A DNA stretch of 64,000 nt from Duganella sp. SG902 (GCF_013376005.1 NZ_JABMJK010000005.1:124001-188000); one strand, 5' to 3'. Shown: positions 29,818 to 40,153, counted from the first letter of the stretch. Notes: generated by a model from the letters alone, not told the origin. A program made the numbers and translations.

Positions 29818-29846
29818 ATTCTATAGATAATGCGAATCATTATCAA
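29818..29846 (-). promoter_or_regulatory. Fur-box promoter of the siderophore receptor operon
   Basis: The 19-mer GATAATGCGAATCATTATC at 29826-29844 matches the Fur consensus at 17 of 19 positions. On the minus strand it overlaps a promoter with TTGATA as -35 (29841-29846), a 17-base spacer and TAGAAT as -10 (29818-29823). Iron-loaded Fur bound here would block RNA polymerase, so the receptor and reductase should be expressed under iron limitation. Confidence 0.85.
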
Positions 29847-29901
29847 TTACTTGCCACCATCCCTCGCCGTCTAATTTGGAAACATGCCATCAATGGCGAG
29901 A

Positions 29902-30780
29902 TCATGCCTGCACAACGAACGATCCGCTTGGGTACTGGCCGCATATGAAGTCAACGAACGCCCGAACTTTGGGGCTCTGCAGACGGCGGGAGGTGTGCAG
30001 CACCCACAGCTCGGTTTCATCGCCGGCGGTTCCCCAGGACACCAGTTCGCCTTTCTCCAGCAGGCTGCCGATGATGGAACGCGGCAGCATCGCCACGCCC
30101 GCGCCGGCGACGACCGCGTCCCGCACCGTCAGCAGCGATGACAGGCGCAGCACCGGTTGCGGCTCAACGGTGAGCTGGCCGTCATGGACGGACCAGATTT
30201 CGCCGTCGCGAAAAGTCGGCATCACGACGGCCGGGACCCGGAAAGCCTGGTCACTTTCGACTGGCATGGGAACGGAGGGAGCGGCGGCGAGGATCAACTG
30301 GTCACGGGCGAAACACCTGCCCACCAGTACGCTGTCCTTGCTGGGATTGATGCGGATGGCGACGTCGAAATGCTCGTCGACCAGGTTGGCCAAACGATCC
30401 TCGGACACGGCTTCGATCTGCACCTCGGGGTAGATGGCCTGGAAGGCTGCGGCCAGCCGCCCCAGCGCGACCTGCGAGAACAGCAGCGGCGCGGCGATAC
30501 GCAGGCGGCCTCTCGGAGTCAGGAGCCCATCGCGCGCCGCCGCCACCGCCTCCGCCACCTCACGCATCGGGCCCTCGACCCTGGCGCGCAGCAACTGCCC
30601 GGCTTCGGTCAGCTCCAGGCTGCGGCTGCCTCGCTCGATCAGGCGGATGCCCAGGGCCTCCTCCAGATCGGCGATGCGGCGCGACAAGGTCGCTTTGGAC
30701 CGGCCACTAGCGCGGCTGGCTCGTCCGAAGCCGCCATGAACGGCGACCAGTTGAAAATCCTCCAGCGCGTTGAGATCCAT
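29902..30780 (-). CDS. LysR-type transcriptional regulator
   Basis: The 292-residue protein has the LysR N-terminal winged helix (LEDFQLVAVHGGFGRASRA, SKATLSRRIADLEEALG) and a periplasmic-binding-like effector domain (GRLRIAAPLLFSQVALG). It is of the CrgA/AaeR-like group that ends in a short C-terminal extension. GACAGGT precedes the ATG at 30780. It lies 81 bases downstream of the NmrA-like gene on the same strand and may regulate it. The effector is unknown. Its 3' end faces the Fur promoter, but the two are not obviously linked. Confidence 0.88.
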   Translation of the reverse strand: MDLNALEDFQLVAVHGGFGRASRASGRSKATLSRRIADLEEALGIRLIERGSRSLELTEAGQLLRARVEGPMREVAEAVAAARDGLLTPRGRLRIAAPLLFSQVALGRLAAAFQAIYPEVQIEAVSEDRLANLVDEHFDVAIRINPSKDSVLVGRCFARDQLILAAAPSVPMPVESDQAFRVPAVVMPTFRDGEIWSVHDGQLTVEPQPVLRLSSLLTVRDAVVAGAGVAMLPRSIIGSLLEKGELVSWGTAGDETELWVLHTSRRLQSPKVRAFVDFICGQYPSGSFVVQA

Positions 30781-30861
30781 ACCTGTCCCATATCTGACAC
30801 AAATGGCGTTAGTTTATAGCCTTTGTTTTAGATATGAAACCGGCACTTGATCATTCCCGCT

Positions 30862-31731
30862 TCAGGCTGCGGGGGCGATTTCGGTAGCAAAGCCGCGATA
30901 GGTGTGCAGCGGCCGCCCCAGGATGCGGGTCAGGCGCTCGACGTCGCCGGCCTCGGGGATCATGCCGTCGGTGACATAGCGCTCCGCCATCAGGCGCATC
31001 TCATAGGCCATCCACTTTGGCATGAAATTCGCCAGGTTTTGCTCGAAGCCGGATGGGTCATCACCGCCATAGGCCACCGGACGTCCCAGTACATCCGACC
31101 AGATCGCGGCCACTTCCGTACCGGTCAGCGTGTCCGGACCAACCAGGTTGATGGTTTCGACAGGCAGCTTGCCCGGGGCTTGCGCGCGGCGGATCAGCTC
31201 GATTGCGGCTACCTCGGCGATGTCGCGGGCATCGACCATCGCCACCCCTTTGCTGCCGATCGGCATTGGGTAAAGGTTGTAGTTGAAAATGACGTCCTTC
31301 ACCATGTGCTCGTTGTCGATGAAGTACGACGGGCGCAGGATGGTGGCGCTGAAACCCATCTGTTCAATCATGCGCTCGGCGCCCAGCTTGACGGCGAAGT
31401 GCGGCACGTTGACGAAGCGGTCGCTGTGCAGCACGGACAGATAGACCAGCCGTTCCACACCCGATTCACGCGCGATGTTCAGGGTAATCAGCGCCTGGGT
31501 GAACTCGTCGCCGGCCACGGCGTTGAGCAGAAACAGCGCGTTCACCCCTTTGAAAGCGGCGCGCAACGAGTCGATATCGAGCAGGTCGCCCTGAACCACT
31601 TCCACACCGGCCGGAAAGTTGGCCTTCGAGGGGTCGCGGACGAGGACGCGCACATTGGCGCCGCGTTTGACGAGTTGTTGCACAACTTGGCTGCCAACGC
31701 GGCCGGTGCCGCCAGTAACGAGAATAGTCAT
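30862..31731 (-). CDS. NmrA-like NAD(P)-binding protein (atypical short-chain dehydrogenase)
   Basis: The start is ATG 31731, preceded by AAGGAAAAC; a longer frame adds 13 weak codons. The 289-residue protein begins with the cofactor motif ILVTGGTGRVGSQVV and has the NmrA-type pattern RVLVRDPSKANF, ALFLLNAV and ERLVYLS. The catalytic Tyr-x-x-x-Lys of classical dehydrogenases is not evident. Such proteins sense NADP(H) or act as quinone reductases (QorB-like). It is divergent from ohr, with about 290 bases of shared control DNA. Confidence 0.8.
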   Translation of the reverse strand: MTILVTGGTGRVGSQVVQQLVKRGANVRVLVRDPSKANFPAGVEVVQGDLLDIDSLRAAFKGVNALFLLNAVAGDEFTQALITLNIARESGVERLVYLSVLHSDRFVNVPHFAVKLGAERMIEQMGFSATILRPSYFIDNEHMVKDVIFNYNLYPMPIGSKGVAMVDARDIAEVAAIELIRRAQAPGKLPVETINLVGPDTLTGTEVAAIWSDVLGRPVAYGGDDPSGFEQNLANFMPKWMAYEMRLMAERYVTDGMIPEAGDVERLTRILGRPLHTYRGFATEIAPAA

Positions 31732-31868
31732 GATAGTTTTCCTTGGGTTTGGTTGAAAAGACAGGTTCATAGTATCGGTATCATTTATGGTCCGATAGCC
31801 CTACGAACGAGACGGATCGTCCCAAAAACAAAACACCCTCCTCATCACAAAATTTTTAAATAAATCGC

Positions 31869-31948
31869 TTGCCATTAGATCGTACACTATGTATAGTACG
31901 TACATGGGCGCTGCAAACAGCGCAAGCTGTAGTAGATTAGCAAGCTGT
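31869..31948 (+). promoter_or_regulatory. ohr promoter with overlapping palindromic operator, and leader repeats
   Basis: TTGCCA (-35, 31869-31874), a 17-base spacer and TATAGT (-10, 31892-31897) form a strong promoter pointing to ohr. An imperfect palindrome CGTACACTATGTATAGTACG (31881-31900, perfect 5-bp outer arms) covers the spacer and -10, as expected for a repressor site. The leader then has a GCGCTG/CAGCGC hairpin (31908-31923) and a direct repeat CAAGCTGT (31923-31930, 31941-31948). No OhrR-type repressor gene is seen nearby. Confidence 0.55.
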
Positions 31949-32025
31949 TATACCCTAAGGTAGATAGCAAGCGATTGAATAGCAAACTAAACTTTCGCAG
32001 TATTCACTCACTGAAAGGAATCATC

Positions 32026-32451
32026 ATGTCGCTCGAAAAAGTCCTGTACACCGCACACGCTAAAACCACCGGCGGCCGCGAAGGCCAATCCGCTTCGTCG
32101 GATGGCAAACTGACCGTGAAACTGAGCACGCCGAAGGAACTGGGCGGCGGCGGCGGCGACGGCACCAATCCGGAACAGCTGTTCGCCTCGGGCTATGCGG
32201 CCTGCTTCATCGGCGCCATGAAATTCGTCGGCGGCCGTGACAAGATCGCCGTGCCGGCCGACCTGTCGGTGGAAACCTCGGTGGGCATCGGTCCTATCCC
32301 GACCGGCTTCGGCATCCAGGTGGAGCACAAAATCTCGCTGCCTGGCCTGGACCGCGAAACCGCGCAAAAACTGGTCGACGCGGCGCACATCGTGTGCCCA
32401 TACTCGAACGCCACCCGCGGCAACATCGACGTTACCCTGACCATCGTCTGA
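32026..32451 (+). CDS. ohr: Organic hydroperoxide resistance protein (Ohr/OsmC family)
   Basis: The start is ATG 32026, with GAAAGGAA upstream. The 141-residue peroxidase has the two redox cysteines in the expected contexts: the peroxidatic Cys in [11 protein letters not shown] and the resolving Cys in [14 protein letters not shown]. The Ohr subgroup phrases [15 protein letters not shown] and [14 protein letters not shown] are also present. It reduces organic and lipid hydroperoxides using lipoylated or thiol partners in the cytoplasm. A long leader with its own promoter-operator precedes it. A 12-bp inverted repeat begins nine bases after its stop. Confidence 0.93.
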   Translation: MSLEKVLYTAHAKTTGGREGQSASSDGKLTVKLSTPKELGGGGGDGTNPEQLFASGYAACFIGAMKFVGGRDKIAVPADLSVETSVGIGPIPTGFGIQVEHKISLPGLDRETAQKLVDAAHIVCPYSNATRGNIDVTLTIV

Positions 32452-32460
32452 TTTCACATA

Positions 32461-32500
32461 CAATCATCGCTTTGATCCCCAACGAGAGAAGCGATGATTG
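32461..32500 (+). promoter_or_regulatory. Perfect 12-bp hairpin enclosing the elaA start codon
   Basis: CAATCATCGCTT (32461-32472) and AAGCGATGATTG (32489-32500) are perfect inverted repeats with a 16-base loop. The loop holds a GAGAG ribosome-binding site (about 32484-32488), while the ATG of elaA (32494-32496) is inside the 3' arm. The structure would hide the start codon in transcripts from ohr. It has no U tract, so it is not a standard terminator. Confidence 0.65.
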
Positions 32501-32961
32501 AGTGGCATTGGCTGGCATTTGATGACATTCCGCGCGCTGACTGGTACGAAGTACTGCGTCAGCGCCAGGCGGTTTTCATTCTTGAACAAACCTGTTTGTA
32601 TCCCGATATCGACGGCGCCGATCCGCTCTGCCATCACCTGATGGGCTGGCGCGAGATCGACGGCCAGCGCACGCTGGTGGCCTACCTGCGCTGCGTGCCG
32701 CCGGGCGTGAAGTTCGATGAGATGTCGCTGGGCCGGGTGCTGACCACGCAGGCCGGTCGCGGCAGCGGCGTTGGCCGCGAGCTGCTGGCCAAAGCGATTC
32801 CCCTGGCTGAACAGCTGCATCCCGGTTGGGACATCCGCATCGGCGCGCAAGCGCACCTGGAAAAATTCTATGGCGGTTTCGGTTTCAAGACGGTGACCGA
32901 GCCGTATGACGAAGACGGCATCATGCACGTCGACATGGTGCGCGCTAAAACGTCAGGATGA
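32494..32961 (+). CDS. elaA: GNAT N-acetyltransferase, ElaA family
   Basis: The 155-residue product has the ElaA opening (WHWLAFDDIPRADWYEVLRQRQAVFILEQ) and the acetyl-CoA-binding segment of the GNAT fold (GRVLTTQAGRGSGVGRELL). It is a small cytoplasmic acetyltransferase whose natural substrate is unknown. It lies 42 bases after ohr and could be read from the same promoter. Its 3' end overlaps the convergent histidine-kinase gene by 17 bases. Confidence 0.88.
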   Translation: MIEWHWLAFDDIPRADWYEVLRQRQAVFILEQTCLYPDIDGADPLCHHLMGWREIDGQRTLVAYLRCVPPGVKFDEMSLGRVLTTQAGRGSGVGRELLAKAIPLAEQLHPGWDIRIGAQAHLEKFYGGFGFKTVTEPYDEDGIMHVDMVRAKTSG

Positions 32962-34172
32962 AACGCGCGCCGGCGCCCACCGCACGCGCGTAGCGCACGG
33001 TGCCGCCGTTGGCGTGCACCAGATGGCGCACCATCGCCAATCCGATGCCCCTGCCCTGTTTTTTGGTCGAGAAGAATGGCGTGAAGATGTGGGCGATCAG
33101 CGCCTCCGGCACTCCGGGGCCATCATCCGATACTTCGATGCGCAGGCGTCCGCCGCGGCTCAGGCGCGCGCCGACTTGCGCGCGCGTCGCCGCTTCCGCC
33201 GCGTTCTTCAATAAATTGATCAAGGCTTGTTCCAGCTGGCCGGGGTCGATCATCACTTCCAATGACGCCGGCTCGACCGAGAACGTCAGCCTGCCTTGCC
33301 ACTGTGGTTCCAGCAGCGCTTTTAATCGTTCAAACAATTCTTCCAATAGCACGCGCTGCGGCTGCGCTTGCGGCACGGTCGACAGGCTGCGATAGCTGCT
33401 GACGAAATCCACCAGGCTGGCGGCGCGGCGCGCGATAGCGTCCAGCGCGGTGTCGAGGTCCGTATGGATGTCGTTTGGCAGATTGTCCTTTGCCTCGTCC
33501 AGCAGGCCGCAGGCGGTACGCGAGAGCGACGCCACCGGCGTCAGCGAATTCATGATCTCGTGGGTGAGCACCTGCACCAGCTCGCGCCAGGCGTTGAGCG
33601 CCTCCGCTTCCAGTTCGCTTTCCACCGGCATCAGGGCGGCCAGGCGCTGCGCGCTGCCTTGCACCGTGAGCGCGGAGATGGCGACCAGCGCACGCTCGAC
33701 GCCACGTTCGGTGTCGAAGCTGACCAACTGGCGCTGGCCGACCGCCTGCGCGGCCAGCAATTGATGCAATTCCTGCGGGGTGCTTGCCCGGCCGGGCGCC
33801 AACAGCCGGCGCGCACGCGCGTTCAACGGCGCGACCGCGCCGGCGCCGCTGGCGTGGTCGATGCGGAACAGCGCGATCGGCGCGTGTTCAAGGCGGGCTT
33901 CCAACGCCAGCAGGGCGCCCGCCGGTGGTCCGCCATCATCCGGGATGGCTTGCGCGTGCGCCCGCGCGCCGCTCGCGCCAGGGCCTTCCATGCGCGGCGC
34001 GCGTGGAGCGAGGCGGCGCAGGCATTGCCAGAGCAGGCTGGCCGGCGCCAACGCAAGCAGTCCGCAAAGAACGATGCGGCGCGGCTCGGGCGCTGGCGCC
34101 AGCGCGTCCGCGGCGACCGCCAGCGCCATCAGGCCTGCGGCGCCGGCCGCCACGCCCCACTTGAGCGCGCGC

Positions 34173-34183
<11 letters not shown>
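32945..34183 (-). CDS. Membrane sensor histidine kinase (NtrB/NtrY-like)
   Basis: The 412-residue protein has two N-terminal membrane helices separated by only a few residues, so there is no real periplasmic sensor. A PAS-like linker follows. The kinase core has an H-box with the phospho-acceptor His in VLTHEIMNSLTPV, an N-box (LINLLKNAAEA), a G1 box (DDGPGVP) and a G2 box (GRGIGLAM). It overlaps the upstream sigma-54-type response-regulator gene by 11 bases and is surely its partner. The signal is probably sensed within the membrane or the cytoplasm, consistent with detecting membrane-active compounds. That last point is inference. Confidence 0.9.
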
Positions 34184-35567
<1,384 letters not shown>

Positions 35568-35617
35568 GCGGCCATTCTAGCAGCCGCGCCGACGCTGTAA
35601 ACGCCCATATTCCACGC

Positions 35618-35658
35618 CTGTTCGCTAGCGAACAGCGGCCACTGTTCATTTCCGGACA
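35618..35658. promoter_or_regulatory. Paired palindromic activator sites for the response regulator
   Basis: Site 1 is a perfect 18-bp palindrome CTGTTCGCTAGCGAACAG (35618-35635). Site 2, TGTTCATTTCCGGACA (35643-35658), repeats the pattern TGTTC-N6-GRACA with one arm mismatch. Centres are 24 bp apart, about 50-75 bp upstream of the -24 element. This layout fits two dimers of an NtrC-type activator. Confidence 0.65.
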
Positions 35659-35698
35659 CTTACCCGCCGCGCGTACGCAAAAACCGGGTTGTCAGCCA

Positions 35699-35714
35699 TG
35701 GCACAGCGTTTGCA
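35699..35714 (+). promoter_or_regulatory. Sigma-54 (-24/-12) promoter of the ABC efflux operon
   Basis: TGGCAC-AGCGT-TTGCA at 35699-35714 matches the sigma-54 consensus TGGCAC-N5-TTGCW without mismatch. Predicted transcription start is near 35725, one base before the first ATG of the adaptor gene. Confidence 0.8.
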
Positions 35715-35725
35715 GTAAGGCCGGC

Positions 35726-37021
35726 ATGCACATCAAAAAAAATTTCGACACCGCTCCGCCGCACAATGGCGCCACCATGGACGTGGTGGTGCCGCGCCGC
35801 CGCGGCAAACGCGTGGCCGCTATCGGCGTGCTGTTGGCCGCGATCGTGATCGGCGCGTACGCGTTGTGGTCGTGGATGCCGCGCGGCCTGCAGATCGACG
35901 GCGCCGACCTGCGCGTCGGCCAGGTCACGCGCGGCGTCTTTGTCGATGAAGTCATCGTGCGCGCCAGCGCGGAACCGCTCAATTCCGTCATTCTCGACGC
36001 GGTGGAGTCGGGTCGCGTGGAGGAGGTCTTTGCCACCGACGGCGCGCTGGTGAAGAAAGGCCAGCTGTTGTTCCGCATCTCCAACCCACAGCGCAACCTG
36101 GAACTGCTGGCGCGCCAGTCCGAGCACGCGGTCAGCATCTTCAATCTGTCCAATCTGCGCGTGTCGCAGGAGGCCAGCGCCAGCGAGCACCAGCGTCGGC
36201 TGGACGATCTGCAGTTCGCGCTCGACCAGGCGAGCAAGCAGCACGCGCGCAACGTCAGGCTGGCGGCGCAGGGCTACATCTCCGCAGTGGCGCTGGAAGA
36301 ATCGGCCGACAAGCTCGCGCAGCAGCAGCGTGCCTTGCGGCAGGAGCAGCAGTCGGCAGCCGCCGAGGCGCGCGTGCGCGAACACGCCGAACAGCAGCTG
36401 GAGAGCGCCATCCATGGCCTGAATTCCGGCCTTAAACTGGTCTCCGCCACCGTGGAGGCGCTGGCCGTGCGCGCGCCGGTCGAGGGCCGCCTGACCAATT
36501 TCCGCCTGCAGGTGGGCGAGTCCATCGCCACCGGCAAGAACATCGGCCGCATCGACGATCCGGCGCGCTTCAAGCTGTCCGCCAGCGTGGACGAGTATTA
36601 CCTCAACCGCATGGCGGTCGGCCGCCACGCCCAGGTGCAGCAGGATGGCCGCAACTACGCCGCCGACATCAGCACCATCTACCCGCAGATCAAGGACGGC
36701 CGCTTCACCGTCGAACTGATGTTCACGCAGGGACAACCGCCGGTGCTCAATCCCGGCCAGAGCCTGGACGCGCGCATCACGCTGGGCGAACCGGCCAGCG
36801 CGCTGCTGCTGCCCAACGGCGCCTTCATCAACGACAGCGGCGGCGCCTGGGTCTATGTGGTGGATGCGGCCGGCCGTGGCGCCGAGCGCCGGATGGTGCG
36901 CATCGGCCGCCGCTCCAACAGCCAGATCGAAGTATTGGACGGTTTGAGCGTGGGCGAAAAAGTCATTCTGTCCAGCTACGCCGCATACGGAAATTCTCCA
37001 CGGCTGCAGATTTCGCAGTAA
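35726..37021 (+). CDS. HlyD/MacA-type periplasmic adaptor of an ABC efflux system
   Basis: The 431-residue protein has one N-terminal membrane helix (VAAIGVLLAAIVIGAYALW), a barrel-sandwich/lipoyl domain (VEEVFATDGALVKKGQLLFRI; VRAPVEGRLTNFRLQVGE), a long alpha-helical coiled-coil hairpin (about 130-250) and a beta-barrel domain. It bridges the inner-membrane permease to an outer-membrane channel. Start choice is uncertain. ATG 35726 has AAGG at good distance, but the predicted sigma-54 transcript starts at 35725, which would leave no leader. ATG 35777 (MDVVVPRRRGKR) gives a protein start more usual for the family. The ATPase gene follows after 31 bases. Confidence 0.88.
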   Translation: MHIKKNFDTAPPHNGATMDVVVPRRRGKRVAAIGVLLAAIVIGAYALWSWMPRGLQIDGADLRVGQVTRGVFVDEVIVRASAEPLNSVILDAVESGRVEEVFATDGALVKKGQLLFRISNPQRNLELLARQSEHAVSIFNLSNLRVSQEASASEHQRRLDDLQFALDQASKQHARNVRLAAQGYISAVALEESADKLAQQQRALRQEQQSAAAEARVREHAEQQLESAIHGLNSGLKLVSATVEALAVRAPVEGRLTNFRLQVGESIATGKNIGRIDDPARFKLSASVDEYYLNRMAVGRHAQVQQDGRNYAADISTIYPQIKDGRFTVELMFTQGQPPVLNPGQSLDARITLGEPASALLLPNGAFINDSGGAWVYVVDAAGRGAERRMVRIGRRSNSQIEVLDGLSVGEKVILSSYAAYGNSPRLQISQ

Positions 37022-37052
37022 CCTCTCACCACAACACACAAGGTAGACACAC

Positions 37053-37733
37053 ATGCTTAAACTCGTCGGCGTCAGCAAAATCCATCAAGCGGGCGAAATC
37101 CAGACCACGGCGCTGGACCGCATCGACCTGCATATCGAGGCGGGCGAATACGTCGCCATCACCGGACCATCCGGTTGCGGCAAATCGACCATGCTGGGCA
37201 TTCTCGGCCTGCTGGATGTGCCCACGCGCGGCGAGTATTGGTTCGAGGGACAGAACGTGGCCGGCTGGAGCGAGGCGCAGCTGAACAAGTTGCGGCGTGG
37301 GCGTATCGGCTTCATCTTCCAGAGCTTTAACCTGATCGAAGAATTGACGGTGTTCGAAAACGTCGAACTGGCGCTGGAGTACAACGGCACCCCGGCGCGC
37401 GAACGGCGCGCACGCGTGACGGCGATGCTGGACAAGCTGGGGGTGGGCCACCGCGCCGCCCATCGCCCTTCGCAACTCTCGGGCGGTCAGCAGCAGCGTG
37501 TGGCGATCGCGCGCGCTCTGGTCTCCGGCCCGGCCGTGCTGCTGGCCGACGAACCGACCGGTAACCTCGACAGCGCCCATGGCGATGAAGTCATGCGCCT
37601 GCTGCGCGACATCAACGCCGAAGGCACGACCGTGGTGATGGTCACCCACTCGCCGGACCACGCCGCGCAAGCCTCGCGCACCCTGAACCTGCTGGACGGC
37701 CGCGTGATGGTCGACGCGCTGCAGGCCGCGTGA
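37053..37733 (+). CDS. ABC transporter ATPase, MacB/LolD type
   Basis: The 226-residue ATPase has Walker A GPSGCGKST, a Q-loop in GFIFQSFNLIEELTVFENVEL, the signature LSGGQQQRVAIARAL, Walker B VLLADEPTGNLDS and the H-loop His in VTHSPDHA. These are typical of the MacB/LolD (type VII) family that powers mechanotransmission across the envelope rather than import. It lies between adaptor and permease genes; the permease ATG overlaps its TGA stop. Confidence 0.93.
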   Translation: MLKLVGVSKIHQAGEIQTTALDRIDLHIEAGEYVAITGPSGCGKSTMLGILGLLDVPTRGEYWFEGQNVAGWSEAQLNKLRRGRIGFIFQSFNLIEELTVFENVELALEYNGTPARERRARVTAMLDKLGVGHRAAHRPSQLSGGQQQRVAIARALVSGPAVLLADEPTGNLDSAHGDEVMRLLRDINAEGTTVVMVTHSPDHAAQASRTLNLLDGRVMVDALQAA

Positions 37734-40135
37734 TGTTGCGCGACTTCCGTCTCGGCTGGCGCCTGCTGCTGCGCCATCCGCTCAACACCGCAATCGAACT
37801 GCTCGGCCTTGCGGCCGGTTTCGCCGTCTGCATTGTACTACTGGCCTTTGTGTGGTACTCGTTCAGCTATGACCGCGACGTGCCGCAGCGCGAACAGGTG
37901 TATGTCATCAAGCACCGGCTGAACTTCATCCCGCAGCCGCAATGGATGGAATACACGCCGTTCGCCCTGCGCGGCGTGGCCTTGCAAAGCGGCCTGCCGC
38001 TGCAAGTGAGCGCCTGGTGGCCAAGCCAGGCGGCAGTGCATCAGGATGGCCGTGTGAGCCTGCTCGATATCACCGCCGTGGATCCCGCCTTTGAGCAGAT
38101 CGCGGGACTGCGCGCGCTGCAAGGAGATCTGCAAGCGGCGCTCACCCGACCGGACGGCATGGCGCTGACACGGCAGGCGGCATTGCGATTGCTCGGCAGC
38201 GCGGAGGTGTTGGGACGCAATGTCGTGGTCAATGGCCAAACACTGCAGGTACGTGCGCTGCTTCCGGACCGTCCTTCCAACAGCACCATGCCATTCGGCG
38301 CGCTGGTGGGTACGGGCAGCGCGCTGTGGACGGAACAGGAACGGCAGGAGGTGTTGTCCAACTGGATGGGCATCAATGGCCGCATCTATGTCAAGACCAG
38401 CGTCGCCCCGCAACAGCTACAAGCGGCGCTGCAACACGCCATCGACACGGCGCCCTGGGCCAGCATGGCCACGCCGGAGATGAAGGCGGCGCTGGGCGGG
38501 CGCAAGATGGTCGACGTGGCGCTTGGTCCGCTGGCCGACGCTTACTTCGACCGCAGCGTCGCCAACACCATGGGCACCGGCCCGCGCGGCGACATGCGCA
38601 TGGTGCTGGCGCTCGGCGCGATGGGCTTGCTGATCCTGCTGCTGGCGGTGGTCAACTACATCAACTTGGCGACGGTGCGCACGGTGCGCCGTCAGCGCGA
38701 GATCGCCGTGCGCCGTGTGATGGGCGCGTCCACCGGCCAGTTGCTCATCCAGTTCATGACGGAGGCGTTGCTGTTGTCGGTGTGCGCCGCCGCGCTGGGA
38801 GCGTTGCTGGCGTGGCTGTTGCTGCCGCTGGCGTCCGAGCTGTTGCAACGGCCGCTGGAGGGCACGCTCACGCCGCCGATGATCGCGGCCTGTCTCGCGC
38901 TGGGCGCGCTGGTGGGCGCGGTGGCGGGCATCTATCCAGGCTGGCTGGCCAGCGGCGTCGACATGCGCGCCACGCTGGCGCAGCGCAGCGGTGAAACGGC
39001 CGGCGGCGCATGGCTGCGGCGCGCGCTGACGGCCTTGCAATTCAGCGCCGCCATCGGCATGGGCAGCATGGCGCTGGCCATGCTGTGGCAAACCCAGTTC
39101 GCCGCCAGCGCGTCGCCCGGCTTCGATCCAGCGCCGTTGCTGGTGGTGGACAATCCGATCGCCCTGAACCAGCCGCCGGCCGATGCCCTGCGCGAGGCGC
39201 TGGCGCGCATCCCCGGCGTTGCCGGCGTGGCCTACAGCCGCAATGTGCCGGGCCGCGACGATCACACCGGCACGCGCGGCAGCCAGACGGTCCAGCGTGT
39301 GGATGGCAGCAGCGTGGCCATGTCGCTGCAGTTTGTCGGCGCCGATTTCTTCCGCGTGTACGGTGTGCCGGCGCTGGCCGGCCGCGTGTTCGACGTCCGC
39401 GAGGCCCATGCGGGCGGTGATGGCGAGGAAAGCGTGGTGCTCAATCCGGCCGCCGTGGTGGCGCTCGGGTTCAGCTCCGCGCGCGAGGCGGTGGGCCAGC
39501 GCGTCAACGGCACGCAGTTGCGCGTCGTGGGTGTGGTGCCGGACCTGCGCTGGGAAACGCTGCGCGATCCGGTGCGTCCGCTCATGTATCACTTGGCGCG
39601 CGACAGCGGCTTGTTCACCGTGCGCTTGAGCGGTACGCGCGCCGATGTGGAGCCGGCGATCGCCGCCTTGTGGCTGCGCTATTTCCCGCTCCAACCAGCG
39701 CTGATACGGCCGGCCGCCAGCTACTACGCGCTGGCGTATGCCGACGACCTGCGGCTGGTGCGTTTGCTGGCCTGCGCCACGATGGTGGTGCTGGTGCTGG
39801 CGTCGTTCGGGATCTACGTGATGGCGGCGCACAGTGTGCAGCGGCGGGCGCGCGAGATCGTGCTGCGCAAGCTGCACGGCGCCGGCCGCGCGGCGATCGC
39901 GCTGCTGGTGGGCCGCGAGTTTGTGCTGCTGACGGCGGCGGCGGCCGTGATCGCGCTGCCGCCGGCATGGCTGGCGATAGCGCGTTACCTGGCGCCGTTT
40001 GCCGAGCGTTCGCCGCTGGGAGTGTGGGCGCCTGTGGCGGCGCTGGCGTTAGCGCTGCTCATCGCGGCGGCGGCCACCGCCCGCCATACCTGGAGCGCCA
40101 TGCGCCTGACACCGCTGTTGGTTTTGCACACCTGA
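37733..40135 (+). CDS. ABC transporter permease with two FtsX/MacB-PCD modules
   Basis: The 800-residue product begins at ATG 37733, which overlaps the ATPase stop; a GTG one codon earlier is an alternative. It has an N-terminal helix followed by a MacB-like periplasmic domain and an FtsX triple-helix block with LATVRTVRRQREIAVRRVMGASTGQL. After a central helix comes a second periplasmic domain and a second FtsX block (VQRRAREIVLRKLHGAG). This doubled form matches antimicrobial-peptide and antibiotic ABC permeases of the SalX/MacB class working with a separate ATPase. With the adaptor it should expel a hydrophobic compound or peptide from the inner membrane or periplasm. The substrate is unknown. 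Confidence 0.88.
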   Translation: MLRDFRLGWRLLLRHPLNTAIELLGLAAGFAVCIVLLAFVWYSFSYDRDVPQREQVYVIKHRLNFIPQPQWMEYTPFALRGVALQSGLPLQVSAWWPSQAAVHQDGRVSLLDITAVDPAFEQIAGLRALQGDLQAALTRPDGMALTRQAALRLLGSAEVLGRNVVVNGQTLQVRALLPDRPSNSTMPFGALVGTGSALWTEQERQEVLSNWMGINGRIYVKTSVAPQQLQAALQHAIDTAPWASMATPEMKAALGGRKMVDVALGPLADAYFDRSVANTMGTGPRGDMRMVLALGAMGLLILLLAVVNYINLATVRTVRRQREIAVRRVMGASTGQLLIQFMTEALLLSVCAAALGALLAWLLLPLASELLQRPLEGTLTPPMIAACLALGALVGAVAGIYPGWLASGVDMRATLAQRSGETAGGAWLRRALTALQFSAAIGMGSMALAMLWQTQFAASASPGFDPAPLLVVDNPIALNQPPADALREALARIPGVAGVAYSRNVPGRDDHTGTRGSQTVQRVDGSSVAMSLQFVGADFFRVYGVPALAGRVFDVREAHAGGDGEESVVLNPAAVVALGFSSAREAVGQRVNGTQLRVVGVVPDLRWETLRDPVRPLMYHLARDSGLFTVRLSGTRADVEPAIAALWLRYFPLQPALIRPAASYYALAYADDLRLVRLLACATMVVLVLASFGIYVMAAHSVQRRAREIVLRKLHGAGRAAIALLVGREFVLLTAAAAVIALPPAWLAIARYLAPFAERSPLGVWAPVAALALALLIAAAATARHTWSAMRLTPLLVLHT

Positions 40136-40153
40136 ATACGATTGAGGCCACAT

